A stretch of DNA of 41,423 nt from an uncultured Microbacterium sp. (GCA_913774845.1 CAJYJO010000038.1:1-41423); one strand, 5' to 3'; numbered from the stretch's first letter, positions 29,645 through 36,922 are shown. The notes: a model not told the origin generated them from the sequence alone. Program-made: numbers and translations.

Positions 29645-30792
29645 GAGACGGCCCTTCTTTTGTCGGTACGTATCCAGGGGAGGAAGACCAGGCTGACCAG
29701 GGACACGCCTGCCATCGTCAGGAGTGCGACTGCGAAGCTTGCGTCGATCTGGAAGCCAGCCACCCACGTCAGTGCGGCCGTCGCCAGTCCCATCGCAAGC
29801 GACGCGTAGAGGCCTTGCGCGGCCGCCTGGAGGTCGAGGTCGACTCGGTCGCGGACGTAGATTGCGAAGGCGATCTGGGTTGTCGCGTAGGAGCCTGCGT
29901 GCAGGAGTTGTGAGGCGGCGAGAACCTCCCAGTTCCCGGCGACGGCAAGGGTGGCCCAGCGCAGAGCAGCGGCTATAGCGCCGATGGCGAAGAGGGCCCG
30001 GTAACCCAGGCCTTCGAAACGAGCCCGTGCGAGTGTGAATAGTGCGAACTCGCTCAGCGGGGCGAGAACGAGGAGGAATGGCACGGCCGCGGGAGTGACT
30101 ATCTCGCTGAACCGGATGGCTCCGAAGCTGTAGTACGCGGCGTGGGATCCCTGTACAAGCATGGCGATCAGCAGGCACGCCAGGAATACTCGGTCTCGGG
30201 CTAGGGCCGCGAATCCGTGTGTTCCGGAGCCACGAATCGCGAGCGCGTCGGGCGCCGTGGGCTGGACAAAGCCCGCGAGCGCCATGAGCAGACATGCCCC
30301 GATGAGCACGTACACGAGGACGCCAGCGCCGAGGGTTGAGGTGAACCATCCCGCCGCGAGGGTTCCCGCCATGAATCCTGCTGATCCGAAGGACCGCGTA
30401 GGGCCGTATGGCAGCAGTCCCTGTCGGGCGGCCGTCGTCGCGAGGGTCTCGTTCAGAGGAAGCATGATCGGGTAGATCAGCCCAAAGATCACGGAGACGA
30501 CGACAAGCGTCGGGAAGCCCGCGACGAACACGTAAGGTACTGCTGCTGCGGTGAGCAGCCATGGTACGACCCTGCTCAGGCGAAGCAACGTCGCATGCCG
30601 GTTTAGCGCGGGATAGATGAGCGCCACAGTGACAGCTCGCGACATGAGCGAGCACGCGACCGCGCTGCCGATCTCAATGGCGGAGAAACCTCGATTCGCC
30701 AGCCACAGTCCCCAGTACGACTGGAACACGGCCCAGCTGACAAAGAATGTGAAGAACCTCGTCGACACCCAGGATCGGACGTTCAGCGTCAC
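29641..30792 (-). CDS. MFS transporter
   Basis: 383 residues with about twelve membrane helices. The N-terminal FFVSWAVFQSYWGLWLANRGFS resembles the MFS_1-like/HcaT sugar and aromatic acid transporter subgroup, while LLPYGPTRSFGSAGFMAGTLA is the conserved loop after helix 4. The direction of transport cannot be read from sequence. In this operon it could export the product or take up a precursor. It overlaps both neighbours by 4 bp. Confidence 0.85.
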   Translation of the reverse strand: MTLNVRSWVSTRFFTFFVSWAVFQSYWGLWLANRGFSAIEIGSAVACSLMSRAVTVALIYPALNRHATLLRLSRVVPWLLTAAAVPYVFVAGFPTLVVVSVIFGLIYPIMLPLNETLATTAARQGLLPYGPTRSFGSAGFMAGTLAAGWFTSTLGAGVLVYVLIGACLLMALAGFVQPTAPDALAIRGSGTHGFAALARDRVFLACLLIAMLVQGSHAAYYSFGAIRFSEIVTPAAVPFLLVLAPLSEFALFTLARARFEGLGYRALFAIGAIAAALRWATLAVAGNWEVLAASQLLHAGSYATTQIAFAIYVRDRVDLDLQAAAQGLYASLAMGLATAALTWVAGFQIDASFAVALLTMAGVSLVSLVFLPWIRTDKRRAVS

Positions 30793-31574
30793 GGCGCGAA
30801 CTCCTCCAACCTCGCGACGAGCGCTTCATTCGTTGTCTCGTCCGGATACAACTCGGCGATCCGTGCCGGCTGCTCGCCCGCGTTTACCAGAACTCCTGAG
30901 TTGTGAAGTTCGCTTGTCACCTCCTTCACACACGTCTCGATTCCAAGCGCCAGAGACCCGAGTGGTTCCGCCCCGCTTTCGAGGACCATCTTTGTCGGGA
31001 GGCGGGTACCCGGATGAATCGCGTTGACCGCCACGGATCTGCTTGCCCACCTTCTCGAGAACACCTCCGTGACGATCAGGCTGAGCGCCTTCGACTGCCG
31101 GTAGGCGTTCTCGCGGGACCACGCGTTGCAGAGTTGCAGATCGTTCGCATCTACAAGTTGTTGGTTGGTCGAGGCAAGGTTCACGACACGCCCACCGTGG
31201 CCGATCATCTTCACGAGACCCTTCATGAGGAAGAGTGGCGCGAGCACGTTCACCGCCAGGCGTGACTCGATGCCATCCTCCGTCACCTTCCTCACGGCGT
31301 CTGGTGGACCATATCCGAGCGCAGCATTGTTCACGAGGACGTCGATCCGATCCGTCTCGCTCCAAACCTGAGCGATCAGATCTGAAAGCTCGCGCCGCGA
31401 TTCCAAGTTCGCTGCTACGGTCCGCGCACCCCCGTCGGCTAGTGACCGACCTTGCTCAGCGGACCGCACGTGGGCGATGACCGTCCATCCCCGGTCCAGA
31501 AGCGCGCGGCACACGCCGCTGCCCACGCCTCCAGCCGCGCCCGTAACCAGGGCGACCCGCCCGGAACCCGTCAC
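30789..31574 (-). CDS. SDR-family oxidoreductase
   Basis: 261 residues, classical short-chain dehydrogenase/reductase. The cofactor motif is TGAAGGVGSGV (residues 11-21), followed by NNAALG, a catalytic serine in NLASTNQ and YRQSK with the catalytic Tyr and Lys. The absence of an acidic residue at the end of strand 2 (AHVRSAEQG, with Arg) suggests NADPH preference. In gamma-butyrolactone synthesis an SDR reduces the side-chain ketone; in sugar pathways SDRs act on keto sugars. Both readings are possible here. ATGA overlaps with the genes on each side. Confidence 0.87.
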   Translation of the reverse strand: MTGSGRVALVTGAAGGVGSGVCRALLDRGWTVIAHVRSAEQGRSLADGGARTVAANLESRRELSDLIAQVWSETDRIDVLVNNAALGYGPPDAVRKVTEDGIESRLAVNVLAPLFLMKGLVKMIGHGGRVVNLASTNQQLVDANDLQLCNAWSRENAYRQSKALSLIVTEVFSRRWASRSVAVNAIHPGTRLPTKMVLESGAEPLGSLALGIETCVKEVTSELHNSGVLVNAGEQPARIAELYPDETTNEALVARLEEFAP

Positions 31575-32632
31575 AGTTGTGCGTCGACGAGATCAGAAGG
31601 CTTCAGCACGTGCTCATCCTCAACATCACGACTCAGCCGGGCCCCCAGAACGAGTTCGAGAGCCGACGGCCTGATACCCGACCGGCCGGAGGTCTTCGCA
31701 GCGATCATCTCTCGTCCCACGATCGTGCCGGCCGGATGGCTGCCGAGCACGACCAGAGTCTTCGCCATCTTCTCCAATGCGGGGGCTTCTTGCGGGATCT
31801 GCCGCTTCACAGGTGATCCAAGTGCTTGGCAGGCTGTCGCGAGGTCTTCCACCATCGCTTGCATCTCGGCTGGAGTCTGCGAGAAGTGATGGTCGCTCCC
31901 GGGGGCCCCTTTGTCGAGGGTGAAGTGTCGCTCGATGATCCGCGCGCCCAGTGAAAAAGCCGCCACCGGCACCACGTCCAGCACATCGTGTCCTGAGTAC
32001 CCGATGACGGTGCTCGGGAACATCTGGCGATAGGTGTCGATCACTCGCAGGTTCAACTGCTGTGCTTGTGCGGGATATGTCGCCGTGCACTGCAGAAGCG
32101 CGAAGTTGGCGGCGACACTCTCCAAAGCGCTCACTGCGCCGACGACGTCGGAGAGGTTCGCTCCGCCGGTGCTGACGATGACAGGTATTCCCGTTGCCCC
32201 GGCTGCTTTCAGCAAAGGGGTGTTTGTCAGGTCGCCTGACGCGATCTTGATCGCGGGGAGCTCGAGGCTCATGATGAACTCCAGGCTCGTTTCGTCGAAG
32301 GCCGTGGTGAAGAAATCGATCCCGATCCTCGAGGCGAATTCCTGAAGCTCACGATATTCGGCGTCGCCGAACTCCAACGCCTCGCGGTGCTCACCGTAGG
32401 TCGAACCGTAGCTGTTTCGCCCGCTATACGGCTTGTCGAACATCTCCCTCGTGAAGAGGGCCCGATTATCTCGCTTCTGCAACTTGACGGCGGAGGCGCC
32501 CGCCGCGGCAGCGGCGGAGAACAGCGCTTTGGCCTCCTCCAGATCGCCGCCGTGGTTGTGGCCAATCTCGGCGATCACGTAAGCCGCCGACGAGTCTGAA
32601 ATCTCAGCTCTTCCGATTTTAAGAGTGCGCAT
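31571..32632 (-). CDS. NeuB-like synthase (PEP-dependent C9/C8 keto-sugar acid synthase) with SAF domain
   Basis: 353 residues, first gene of the operon. The TIM-barrel part has IAEIGHNHGGDLEEAK (20-35), KLQKRDN, KIASGDLTN, STGGAN and a C-terminal barrel block IERHFTLDKGAPGSDHHFS with metal-binding histidines. The SAF antifreeze-like domain covers about 285-345 (GTIVGREMIAAKTSG then GIRPSALELVLG). The usual HC of the HCTxxYP segment is QC here. Known members condense PEP with ManNAc, a 6-deoxy-diaminohexose or ManNAc-6-P. No NeuA or NeuC homologue is nearby, so the product is probably not destined for a glycan by the standard route. GGAGGAAAG directly precedes the ATG. Confidence 0.92.
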   Translation of the reverse strand: MRTLKIGRAEISDSSAAYVIAEIGHNHGGDLEEAKALFSAAAAAGASAVKLQKRDNRALFTREMFDKPYSGRNSYGSTYGEHREALEFGDAEYRELQEFASRIGIDFFTTAFDETSLEFIMSLELPAIKIASGDLTNTPLLKAAGATGIPVIVSTGGANLSDVVGAVSALESVAANFALLQCTATYPAQAQQLNLRVIDTYRQMFPSTVIGYSGHDVLDVVPVAAFSLGARIIERHFTLDKGAPGSDHHFSQTPAEMQAMVEDLATACQALGSPVKRQIPQEAPALEKMAKTLVVLGSHPAGTIVGREMIAAKTSGRSGIRPSALELVLGARLSRDVEDEHVLKPSDLVDAQL

Positions 32633-32842
32633 CTTTCCTCCGTTGCGGCTACTTCCGAGGTATTGACAGATTGAAGGCGCGGGAATGTCTAGCCCCGTCT
32701 GGTGAAGGAAATCGCCCTCTCGCAGAGGTGGTCCTTCCGCTCTTTCCGCTTCTTCGTCGCCTGTCGGCTCCGCTCCTGAGTGCAGTCACGGCGACACGTA
32801 GGCATCTGGTTGCGAGGACATCCGTAGGTTCCGTGCCACTCC

Positions 32843-32879
32843 TCACACTTTTAGACACTTACATCTAAGTCACGTGTGA
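32843..32879. promoter_or_regulatory. Nested dyad in the long gap upstream of the NeuB-like operon: candidate operator/promoter
   Basis: Outer arms TCACAC (32843-32848) and GTGTGA (32874-32879) surround inner arms TTAGA (32851-32855) and TCTAA (32864-32868). The block is AT-rich in a GC-rich setting and about 210 bp upstream of the synthase start. Size and symmetry suit a TetR-family dimer, and the TetR gene lies immediately upstream. On the minus strand the block also offers AT-rich -10-like sequences. The rest of the 548-bp gap shows no gene. Confidence 0.5.
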
Positions 32880-32915
32880 TCGGAGGCTAGCATCGTCCAT
32901 CGCGAGCGCGCAACG

Positions 32916-33095
32916 ATCCGGATGTGCCCAAGGGCGAACGGGGTCGGGTGGGTCGTGCGCGCAACCGCCGGCGCCCTTAAAGCGGGGGTCGACTGTCGTC
33001 CGCTGTGTCCTTGGCGGCAGTGCTCATCCGGATCGCTCCGTGCGGCGCGTCCCGGTTCCACGGCTAAGTGAACTCACAGATGGAACTATCCGGAT
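32916..33095. repeat. Three copies of the palindrome ATCCGGAT
   Basis: ATCCGGAT occurs at 32916-32923, 33026-33033 and 33088-33095 within 180 bp of non-coding DNA between the TetR gene and the NeuB-like operon. The outer two are flanked by CAACGAT in opposite orientation. Possibly regulator half-sites. Confidence 0.4.
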
Positions 33096-33180
33096 TCGTG
33101 CAACGATGAGTCAAGTTCCCACTCGCGAAGGGCTAGCTGACATGCACGCAACCCCGGCCGTCCATCATTACGCGCGACCG

Positions 33181-33819
33181 TCAGAAAGGTGGATGCGCAA
33201 TGAGGCCTGGTAAGAGATATGTCCACATCCGCTCGAGCTGCTTTTCGAGGGACTGCATCGAGCCGGTCTCCCGAGCGACGATGTACACGCCAATGGCGGC
33301 TTGCACGACCACGATTGCAGCCTCACGCACATCAAGATCTCGCCGAACCGTCCCGTCGGCGATTCCCTGACCAAGAAACCCTCGGACGAAGCTATGCCAA
33401 ACCTCGTATGCACTGCTTCCTGGGGTGCCCCCATGAACCTCAGGTGTGATGCGCATGGCCGCCCGCGCTCGGACGTCGTCGCGGAGCACGAGCGCGGCCC
33501 TTCGCATCATCTCTTTCATGGCGTCGATGCCAGTAAGCCCGACGCTGTTGACATCTACAACGATGTCCGGCCATATCTCGTGCTTCTGAGCGATGAGCTC
33601 TCTTGCCATCGAATCTTTGGTCGCGAAGTGGTAGTGGACCGCCCCGCGAGTCGCTCCGGCACCATCGATGATCCGCTGGATCTGTGCGCCCGCTACGCCG
33701 TGAGCCTCGAATTCTCTGGCGGCGGCGTCAAGAATCCGTTCACGAGCATCCTCGCCTCGGACGTTGGTGCGACGCTTCCTTCCGTGCCCGGGTGGTTGCG
33801 CACCTATCGTGTCCGCCAT
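33181..33819 (-). CDS. TetR-family regulator, gamma-butyrolactone-receptor (ArpA/ScbR) type
   Basis: 212 residues from ATG 33819. The N-terminal HTH (ERILDAAAREFEAHGVAGAQ, then GATRGAVHYHFATKD) is closest in style to ArpA/ScbR autoregulator receptors, whose hallmark is G-A-T-x-G-A-x-Y-x-HF. The ligand domain follows to residue 212. Upstream in-frame starts at 33846 and 33867 would run into the avrD-like gene; 33819 fits the HTH spacing and has GGGGAG three bases upstream, somewhat close. It is divergent from the AvrD-family gene and codirectional with the NeuB-like operon. As a receptor it would repress until the AvrD-derived ligand accumulates; that pairing is inference. Confidence 0.82.
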   Translation of the reverse strand: MADTIGAQPPGHGRKRRTNVRGEDARERILDAAAREFEAHGVAGAQIQRIIDGAGATRGAVHYHFATKDSMARELIAQKHEIWPDIVVDVNSVGLTGIDAMKEMMRRAALVLRDDVRARAAMRITPEVHGGTPGSSAYEVWHSFVRGFLGQGIADGTVRRDLDVREAAIVVVQAAIGVYIVARETGSMQSLEKQLERMWTYLLPGLIAHPPF

Positions 33820-33822
33820 TGT

Positions 33823-33839
33823 CTCCCCGCACGGCGGAG
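33823..33839. promoter_or_regulatory. Imperfect palindrome supplying ribosome-binding sites on both strands
   Basis: CTCCCCGCACGGCGGAG lies between the divergent starts of the TetR (33819) and AvrD-family (33845) genes. GGAG at 33836-33839 is the AvrD ribosome-binding site on the plus strand; its mirror reads GGGGAG before the TetR ATG on the minus strand. Promoters must therefore lie inside the opposing genes and the two mRNAs overlap. Confidence 0.6.
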
Positions 33840-33844
33840 CACTC

Positions 33845-34816
33845 ATGCCCAGTGACACCGCTCGCATCTTCGATTCCTTCGACGAAGCTCTCGGCCCCGG
33901 CGAAGGCCGCTTCTTCGGCTCTCGCTATCGTAGCGTCACCCACCGGCTCTCGGACGTGAGAGCCGTCGGTGCGCTCGGAACGCGAGTCGAAGCTCTCGGG
34001 CAGGTCGAGCTGGGTGGTGGATGGTCCGTCAAGACCACCGTCCCCGCCGAGACACCGCATCTATCGACGATGGATATGCTCCGATTTTCCGCGACTCTCG
34101 CGGAGATCGACCTGGCCTGCCGAGTTGGACTTCGTTCGCACGAGCTGGCGGCCGCGTGGGTGAGCCAGTTCTCGTTGACAGCGGGCTCGGCTCCGGTACT
34201 CGATCTTGCGCGCATAGTGATGAGCGCAACGGTTGTCTCTGTCGATGAGGAAGCCGGCACGGCTGTCAGCACACGGTACGAGGCTCGTTTTGGTCTGGCG
34301 AAAGCGTCGATTACCGTACGTCACCCCTCAGGCAATGGTCGGCGGAAGGCCTCTGACATTGGTGACGTGGGAAGTGTTCTCAGCGATGACGCTCATCGCC
34401 TCTATGGAGGTGCCCACGGCGAGTCCAGTCATGACGTCCGCCGGATCCGATACGACCGCGACCTCTCACGCTTGGACTTCGACGTGACGGTGCTGGCACC
34501 ACAAGGGCTTGCCGGTCTCGAGAGCGCGCATTTCCCCTCTGCGTCTTTGATCGATGTCCTTGCTATCGGTGGGCAGGCAGCGCAAATCGTCACTTACATG
34601 CTCGATGACGTCGACCGAGATCGGTCGAGCCCGTTTTGGCTTCGTCGGATCTCATTCTCGGCACCCTTCGCTCAGAGACCGACCCGATCGACTGGCACTC
34701 TTCACACGAAGAGAAGCGCCCTGGTAACGCGGGGTCGCCATGTCTGGCGAACCGCCGAGTTTGCCCTCGAGTTAGCGGACGTGAGCGTGGATGCGTCGGT
34801 TGCCCACCTGCTTTGA
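33845..34816 (+). CDS. AvrD-family protein (putative acyl-ketose signal synthase)
   Basis: 323 residues; Pseudomonas syringae AvrD is about 311. Matching blocks from memory of the family: RFFGSRYRSVTHRLSDVR (22-39), GWSVKTTV then TPHLSTMDMLRFS (H72, D76), WVSQFSLTAGSAP, and in the second half RLYGG (185), SASLIDVLAIGGQAAQIV and SPFWLRRISFSA. The halves repeat the order FG/YG, His, S-x-x-D, suggesting a double hot-dog fold like the butyrolactone synthase AfsA. AvrD makes syringolides from a beta-ketoacyl chain and a pentulose. ATG 33845 is supported by GGAG at 5 nt and leaves only 25 bp to the divergent TetR start. GC content is lower than the core genes, consistent with acquisition. Confidence 0.83.
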   Translation: MPSDTARIFDSFDEALGPGEGRFFGSRYRSVTHRLSDVRAVGALGTRVEALGQVELGGGWSVKTTVPAETPHLSTMDMLRFSATLAEIDLACRVGLRSHELAAAWVSQFSLTAGSAPVLDLARIVMSATVVSVDEEAGTAVSTRYEARFGLAKASITVRHPSGNGRRKASDIGDVGSVLSDDAHRLYGGAHGESSHDVRRIRYDRDLSRLDFDVTVLAPQGLAGLESAHFPSASLIDVLAIGGQAAQIVTYMLDDVDRDRSSPFWLRRISFSAPFAQRPTRSTGTLHTKRSALVTRGRHVWRTAEFALELADVSVDASVAHLL

Positions 34817-34970
34817 TCAACAGAGAAAATAGGATTTCCCAAGTCCGCCCGTAGGCTCCATGCCCTCTGCGCGCAACCTCGCGATATCTGAGACGAGCAG
34901 CTTGTCCCCCCGAACTGCCTTGCTCACTTTGTCGCGCCTGCCGCATCCCGGCCTTAGCGCCCGCGCCGAC
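34817..34970 (-). pseudogene. Decayed C-terminal fragment of a serine resolvase/invertase
   Basis: One minus-strand frame reads GRRDKVSKAVRGDKLL, VSDIARLRAEGMEPTG and then degenerates (GLGKSYFLC) to a stop at 34819-34817. RLRAEGMxPTxIAKxLxIGRxSVYR is the C-terminal HTH of Tn3-type resolvases; the last helix is scrambled here and no catalytic N-terminal domain remains. It converges tail to tail on the AvrD gene and is cut off by the IS element. The call rests on a short match. Confidence 0.4.
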
Positions 34971-35004
34971 CTCCGCCTGGCGCTGCGAAGGGGCGCGACA
35001 GTCG

Positions 35005-35979
35005 CTAGGTGTACTGACCTCGACCGTTGTTGATTCGGTCGATGAGGGTCTGGCCTGCGATGCCGAGGTGGGCTCTATCTAGGTTGTAGTGGTCGAGCCA
35101 TGTTGGCAAGGCGTCCGCGCGGGCGGTGTTCGAGGTCCATGCCCGGGCGTAGGCCCACTCCGCCGCCAGGGTGCGGTTGAGGCGTTCGACTTTGCCGTTG
35201 GTCCAGGGGCAGTGCGGGCGGATGAACTTCTGAGTGATGCCGTGCGCGTCGATCACGGCGTGGAATGCTGCGGAGTGTCGGTAGGCGAACGCGTTGTCGC
35301 TGATGACACGTTCGACCCTGACGCCGAGGGTCGCATAGAACGCGATGGCGCGTTCGAGTACCCCTGCAGCGGTGGCGCCTTTCTCGTCATCGTGGATCTC
35401 CGCGTAGACCACTCGGGAGTGGTCATCGATCACGGTGTGGACGTAGTCGTAGCCGAGGCCCCGCTTGTGTGCGGGGCGTGATCCGCGGCCATGCGCGCGC
35501 CATCCGCCCCCGTCAGGGATTCGGCCGAGTTTCTTCACATCGACGTGGATCAAGGACCCGGGATAGTCGTGCTCGTAGCGGTTCGCGCTGCGGCGCGTCG
35601 CGCGGATCACCGTCCCGGTCACGGGGTCCAGGTCCCGCAGAAGAGGGACGCGGTGACGGCGCAACACGCGACCGACCGTCGAGGCCTGCATGCCGAGCTT
35701 GGACGCGATGAACACCGGGCCACGACGCGTGAGCTCCCGCATGATCCTCACGCGGGTCTCCACGCACGGCCCGGTCCTGGCCGGGTGCGAGCGGGCGATG
35801 CTGGAACGATCGATCAGACCCGCCGCGCCGTGCTCCTGGAACCGTCGCCACCACCGCCACGCCGTTGTCCGCGAGACACCCATCTCGGAAGCGACATGCG
35901 CCACCGCGCGCCCCGATTCGATGCGCTGGACCATGATCAACCGGCCGGCCGGAGCCAGCCGGGCATTACCGTGAGACAC
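35005..35979 (-). CDS. IS481-family transposase
   Basis: 324 residues. The N-terminal HTH (VSRTTAWRWWRRFQEHG) is followed by a second HTH and a DDE catalytic domain: first Asp in LIHVDVKKLG, second Asp in RVISDNAFAY, Glu in NGKVERLNRTL. The start is GTG at 35979 with GGAGG six bases upstream. The reading frame passes through the terminal repeat and its TAG stop (35007-35005) lies in the flanking CTAG target duplication, so the element depends on its target for translation termination. Full length, no frameshift. Confidence 0.93.
   Translation of the reverse strand: MSHGNARLAPAGRLIMVQRIESGRAVAHVASEMGVSRTTAWRWWRRFQEHGAAGLIDRSSIARSHPARTGPCVETRVRIMRELTRRGPVFIASKLGMQASTVGRVLRRHRVPLLRDLDPVTGTVIRATRRSANRYEHDYPGSLIHVDVKKLGRIPDGGGWRAHGRGSRPAHKRGLGYDYVHTVIDDHSRVVYAEIHDDEKGATAAGVLERAIAFYATLGVRVERVISDNAFAYRHSAAFHAVIDAHGITQKFIRPHCPWTNGKVERLNRTLAAEWAYARAWTSNTARADALPTWLDHYNLDRAHLGIAGQTLIDRINNGRGQYT
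35010..35033 (+). repeat. Left terminal inverted repeat of the IS481-family element
   Basis: TGTACTGACCTCGACCGTTG and four further bases. It matches the right repeat at 20 of 24 positions, with TGTACTGACC and CGTTGTTGA identical. Confidence 0.85.
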
Positions 35980-36048
35980 GAGAGACCTCCGTGTGTTCGA
36001 GCTGAAGAACTAGACAGCTCCAACTCGACCCCGGAGGTCTCTCCTACG

Positions 36049-36072
36049 TCAACAACGATCCGGGTCAGTACA
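36049..36072 (-). repeat. Right terminal inverted repeat of the IS481-family element
   Basis: Reads TGTACTGACCCGGATCGTTG plus TTGA on the minus strand, mirroring the left end. CTAG follows one base outside. Confidence 0.85.
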
Positions 36073-36073
36073 T

Positions 36074-36880
36074 CTAGACGTGCACGGGGCAGTTCTGGTC
36101 ACCACGGGCGTGGGAGCGGCCGTCGCCGCCGTCGCCACGGGCAGTGAGGACGGCTGGACCGCTGCATCAACACTCCTGTGCGCTGCTGCCGGGGTCGTGC
36201 TCCTGACCGCCTTCGTCATCGTCGAGCAGCGGACAGCGCACCCGATCATGCCCCTGCGGCTGTTCCGCGTGCGCAGTCTCGTCGGAGCGAACGTGTTCGG
36301 CTTCTTCCTGTCTGCGGGACAACTTGCCGCGTTCTACTTCTGCTCGATCTACATTCAGCAGGTCTGGGGGATCGAGCCCGCCCTCGCGGGGGTGCTGTTC
36401 CTGCCGTTCTCCCTCTTCGTGGTCGTCGGTATCGCGATCGCGCAGCGCCTCGCGGCCCGGGTCGGTATGCGCACGGCGCTCCTCGTCCACGGTATCGTCG
36501 GCGCTGCCGGGCTCGGCTGGTTCTCGCTCATGCCCGCGGAAATCGCGTTCTGGCAGGGGATCGCCGGGCCCTCCCTGTTCGCAGCCGTCGGCATCGGAGG
36601 GGCCTTCATGCTGCTCGGGTCGGCCGGCACCTCCGGCGTCGTGCCGCACGACGCCGGCATCGCCTCGGGGGTGCTCAACAGCTCACGCCAGCTGGGCGGC
36701 ACGATCGGACTCGCCGCCCTGGTCGCCGTGGCCACCGCAACGACCGGTGCGGCGGCGGCGACCCCCGTCGACGCGCTCGCCCAGGGCTATCGCGCCGGGC
36801 TCGGATACGGCGCGGTGCTGCTAGCGATCGGAGCAGTCGCCGCGTTCGCGATCGTGCCGCGCTCCGCTCGGGTCGACTGA
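36074..36880 (+). pseudogene. DHA2-type MFS drug transporter, 5' truncated at the IS element
   Basis: The open frame begins at the IS boundary (LDVHGAVLVTTGVGAA) and contains only the C-terminal eight or so helices of a 14-helix EmrB/QacA-type transporter, with the inter-domain loop (RTAHPIMPLRLFRVRS) and a normal C-terminus (PRSARVD). The N-terminal ~200 residues with motifs A and C are missing, and the DNA left of the IS does not encode them. Insertion plus deletion at the island edge explains this. A GTG at 36080 could start a 266-residue fragment, but transport activity is unlikely. Confidence 0.8.
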
Positions 36881-36922
36881 CACACGAGGCAGGCAAGGAG
36901 CCCGTGCGCCCGATCGATGAGC

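Larger units (their letters stand above)
27710..36073. mobile_element. Accessory segment (putative genomic island) between tRNA-Pro and an IS481-family element
   Basis: About 8.4 kb with visibly lower GC and less codon bias than the flanks, beginning at the tRNA-Pro 3' end. It carries a five-gene biosynthetic operon, a TetR/AvrD pair, a resolvase remnant and an IS element, and ends in a truncated MFS gene. The right boundary is uncertain. I found no direct repeat of the tRNA 3' end near 36 kb, so if it was an integrated element the attachment repeat has been lost or lies elsewhere. The stretch 27882-28073 shows no recognisable gene. Confidence 0.5.
35009..36073 (-). mobile_element. IS481-family insertion sequence, complete
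   Basis: About 1065 bp with terminal inverted repeats TGTACTGACC at both ends (24-bp imperfect, 35010-35033 and 36049-36072) and one transposase gene. CTAG flanks both sides (35005-35008 and 36074-36077), the target duplication expected for IS481 relatives, which favour CTAG targets. Ends and transposase appear intact, so it may be active. It sits between the resolvase remnant and a truncated MFS gene. Confidence 0.88.

Noticed and set aside
29645-30655. 337-codon upstream extension of the aldolase gene
   Set aside because: It lies antisense-frame within the MFS gene, is Arg/Pro-rich, and the aldolase barrel begins properly at ATG 29644.
34590-34946. 118-codon minus-strand frame overlapping the AvrD gene end
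   Set aside because: The resolvase-like residues appear in a different frame of the same strand, and this frame runs antisense into the AvrD coding region.
35900-36200. Direct repeat of the tRNA-Pro 3' end as attR
   Set aside because: No stretch resembling GGTTCAAATCC or CATCCCG arranged as in the tRNA was found near the right border.
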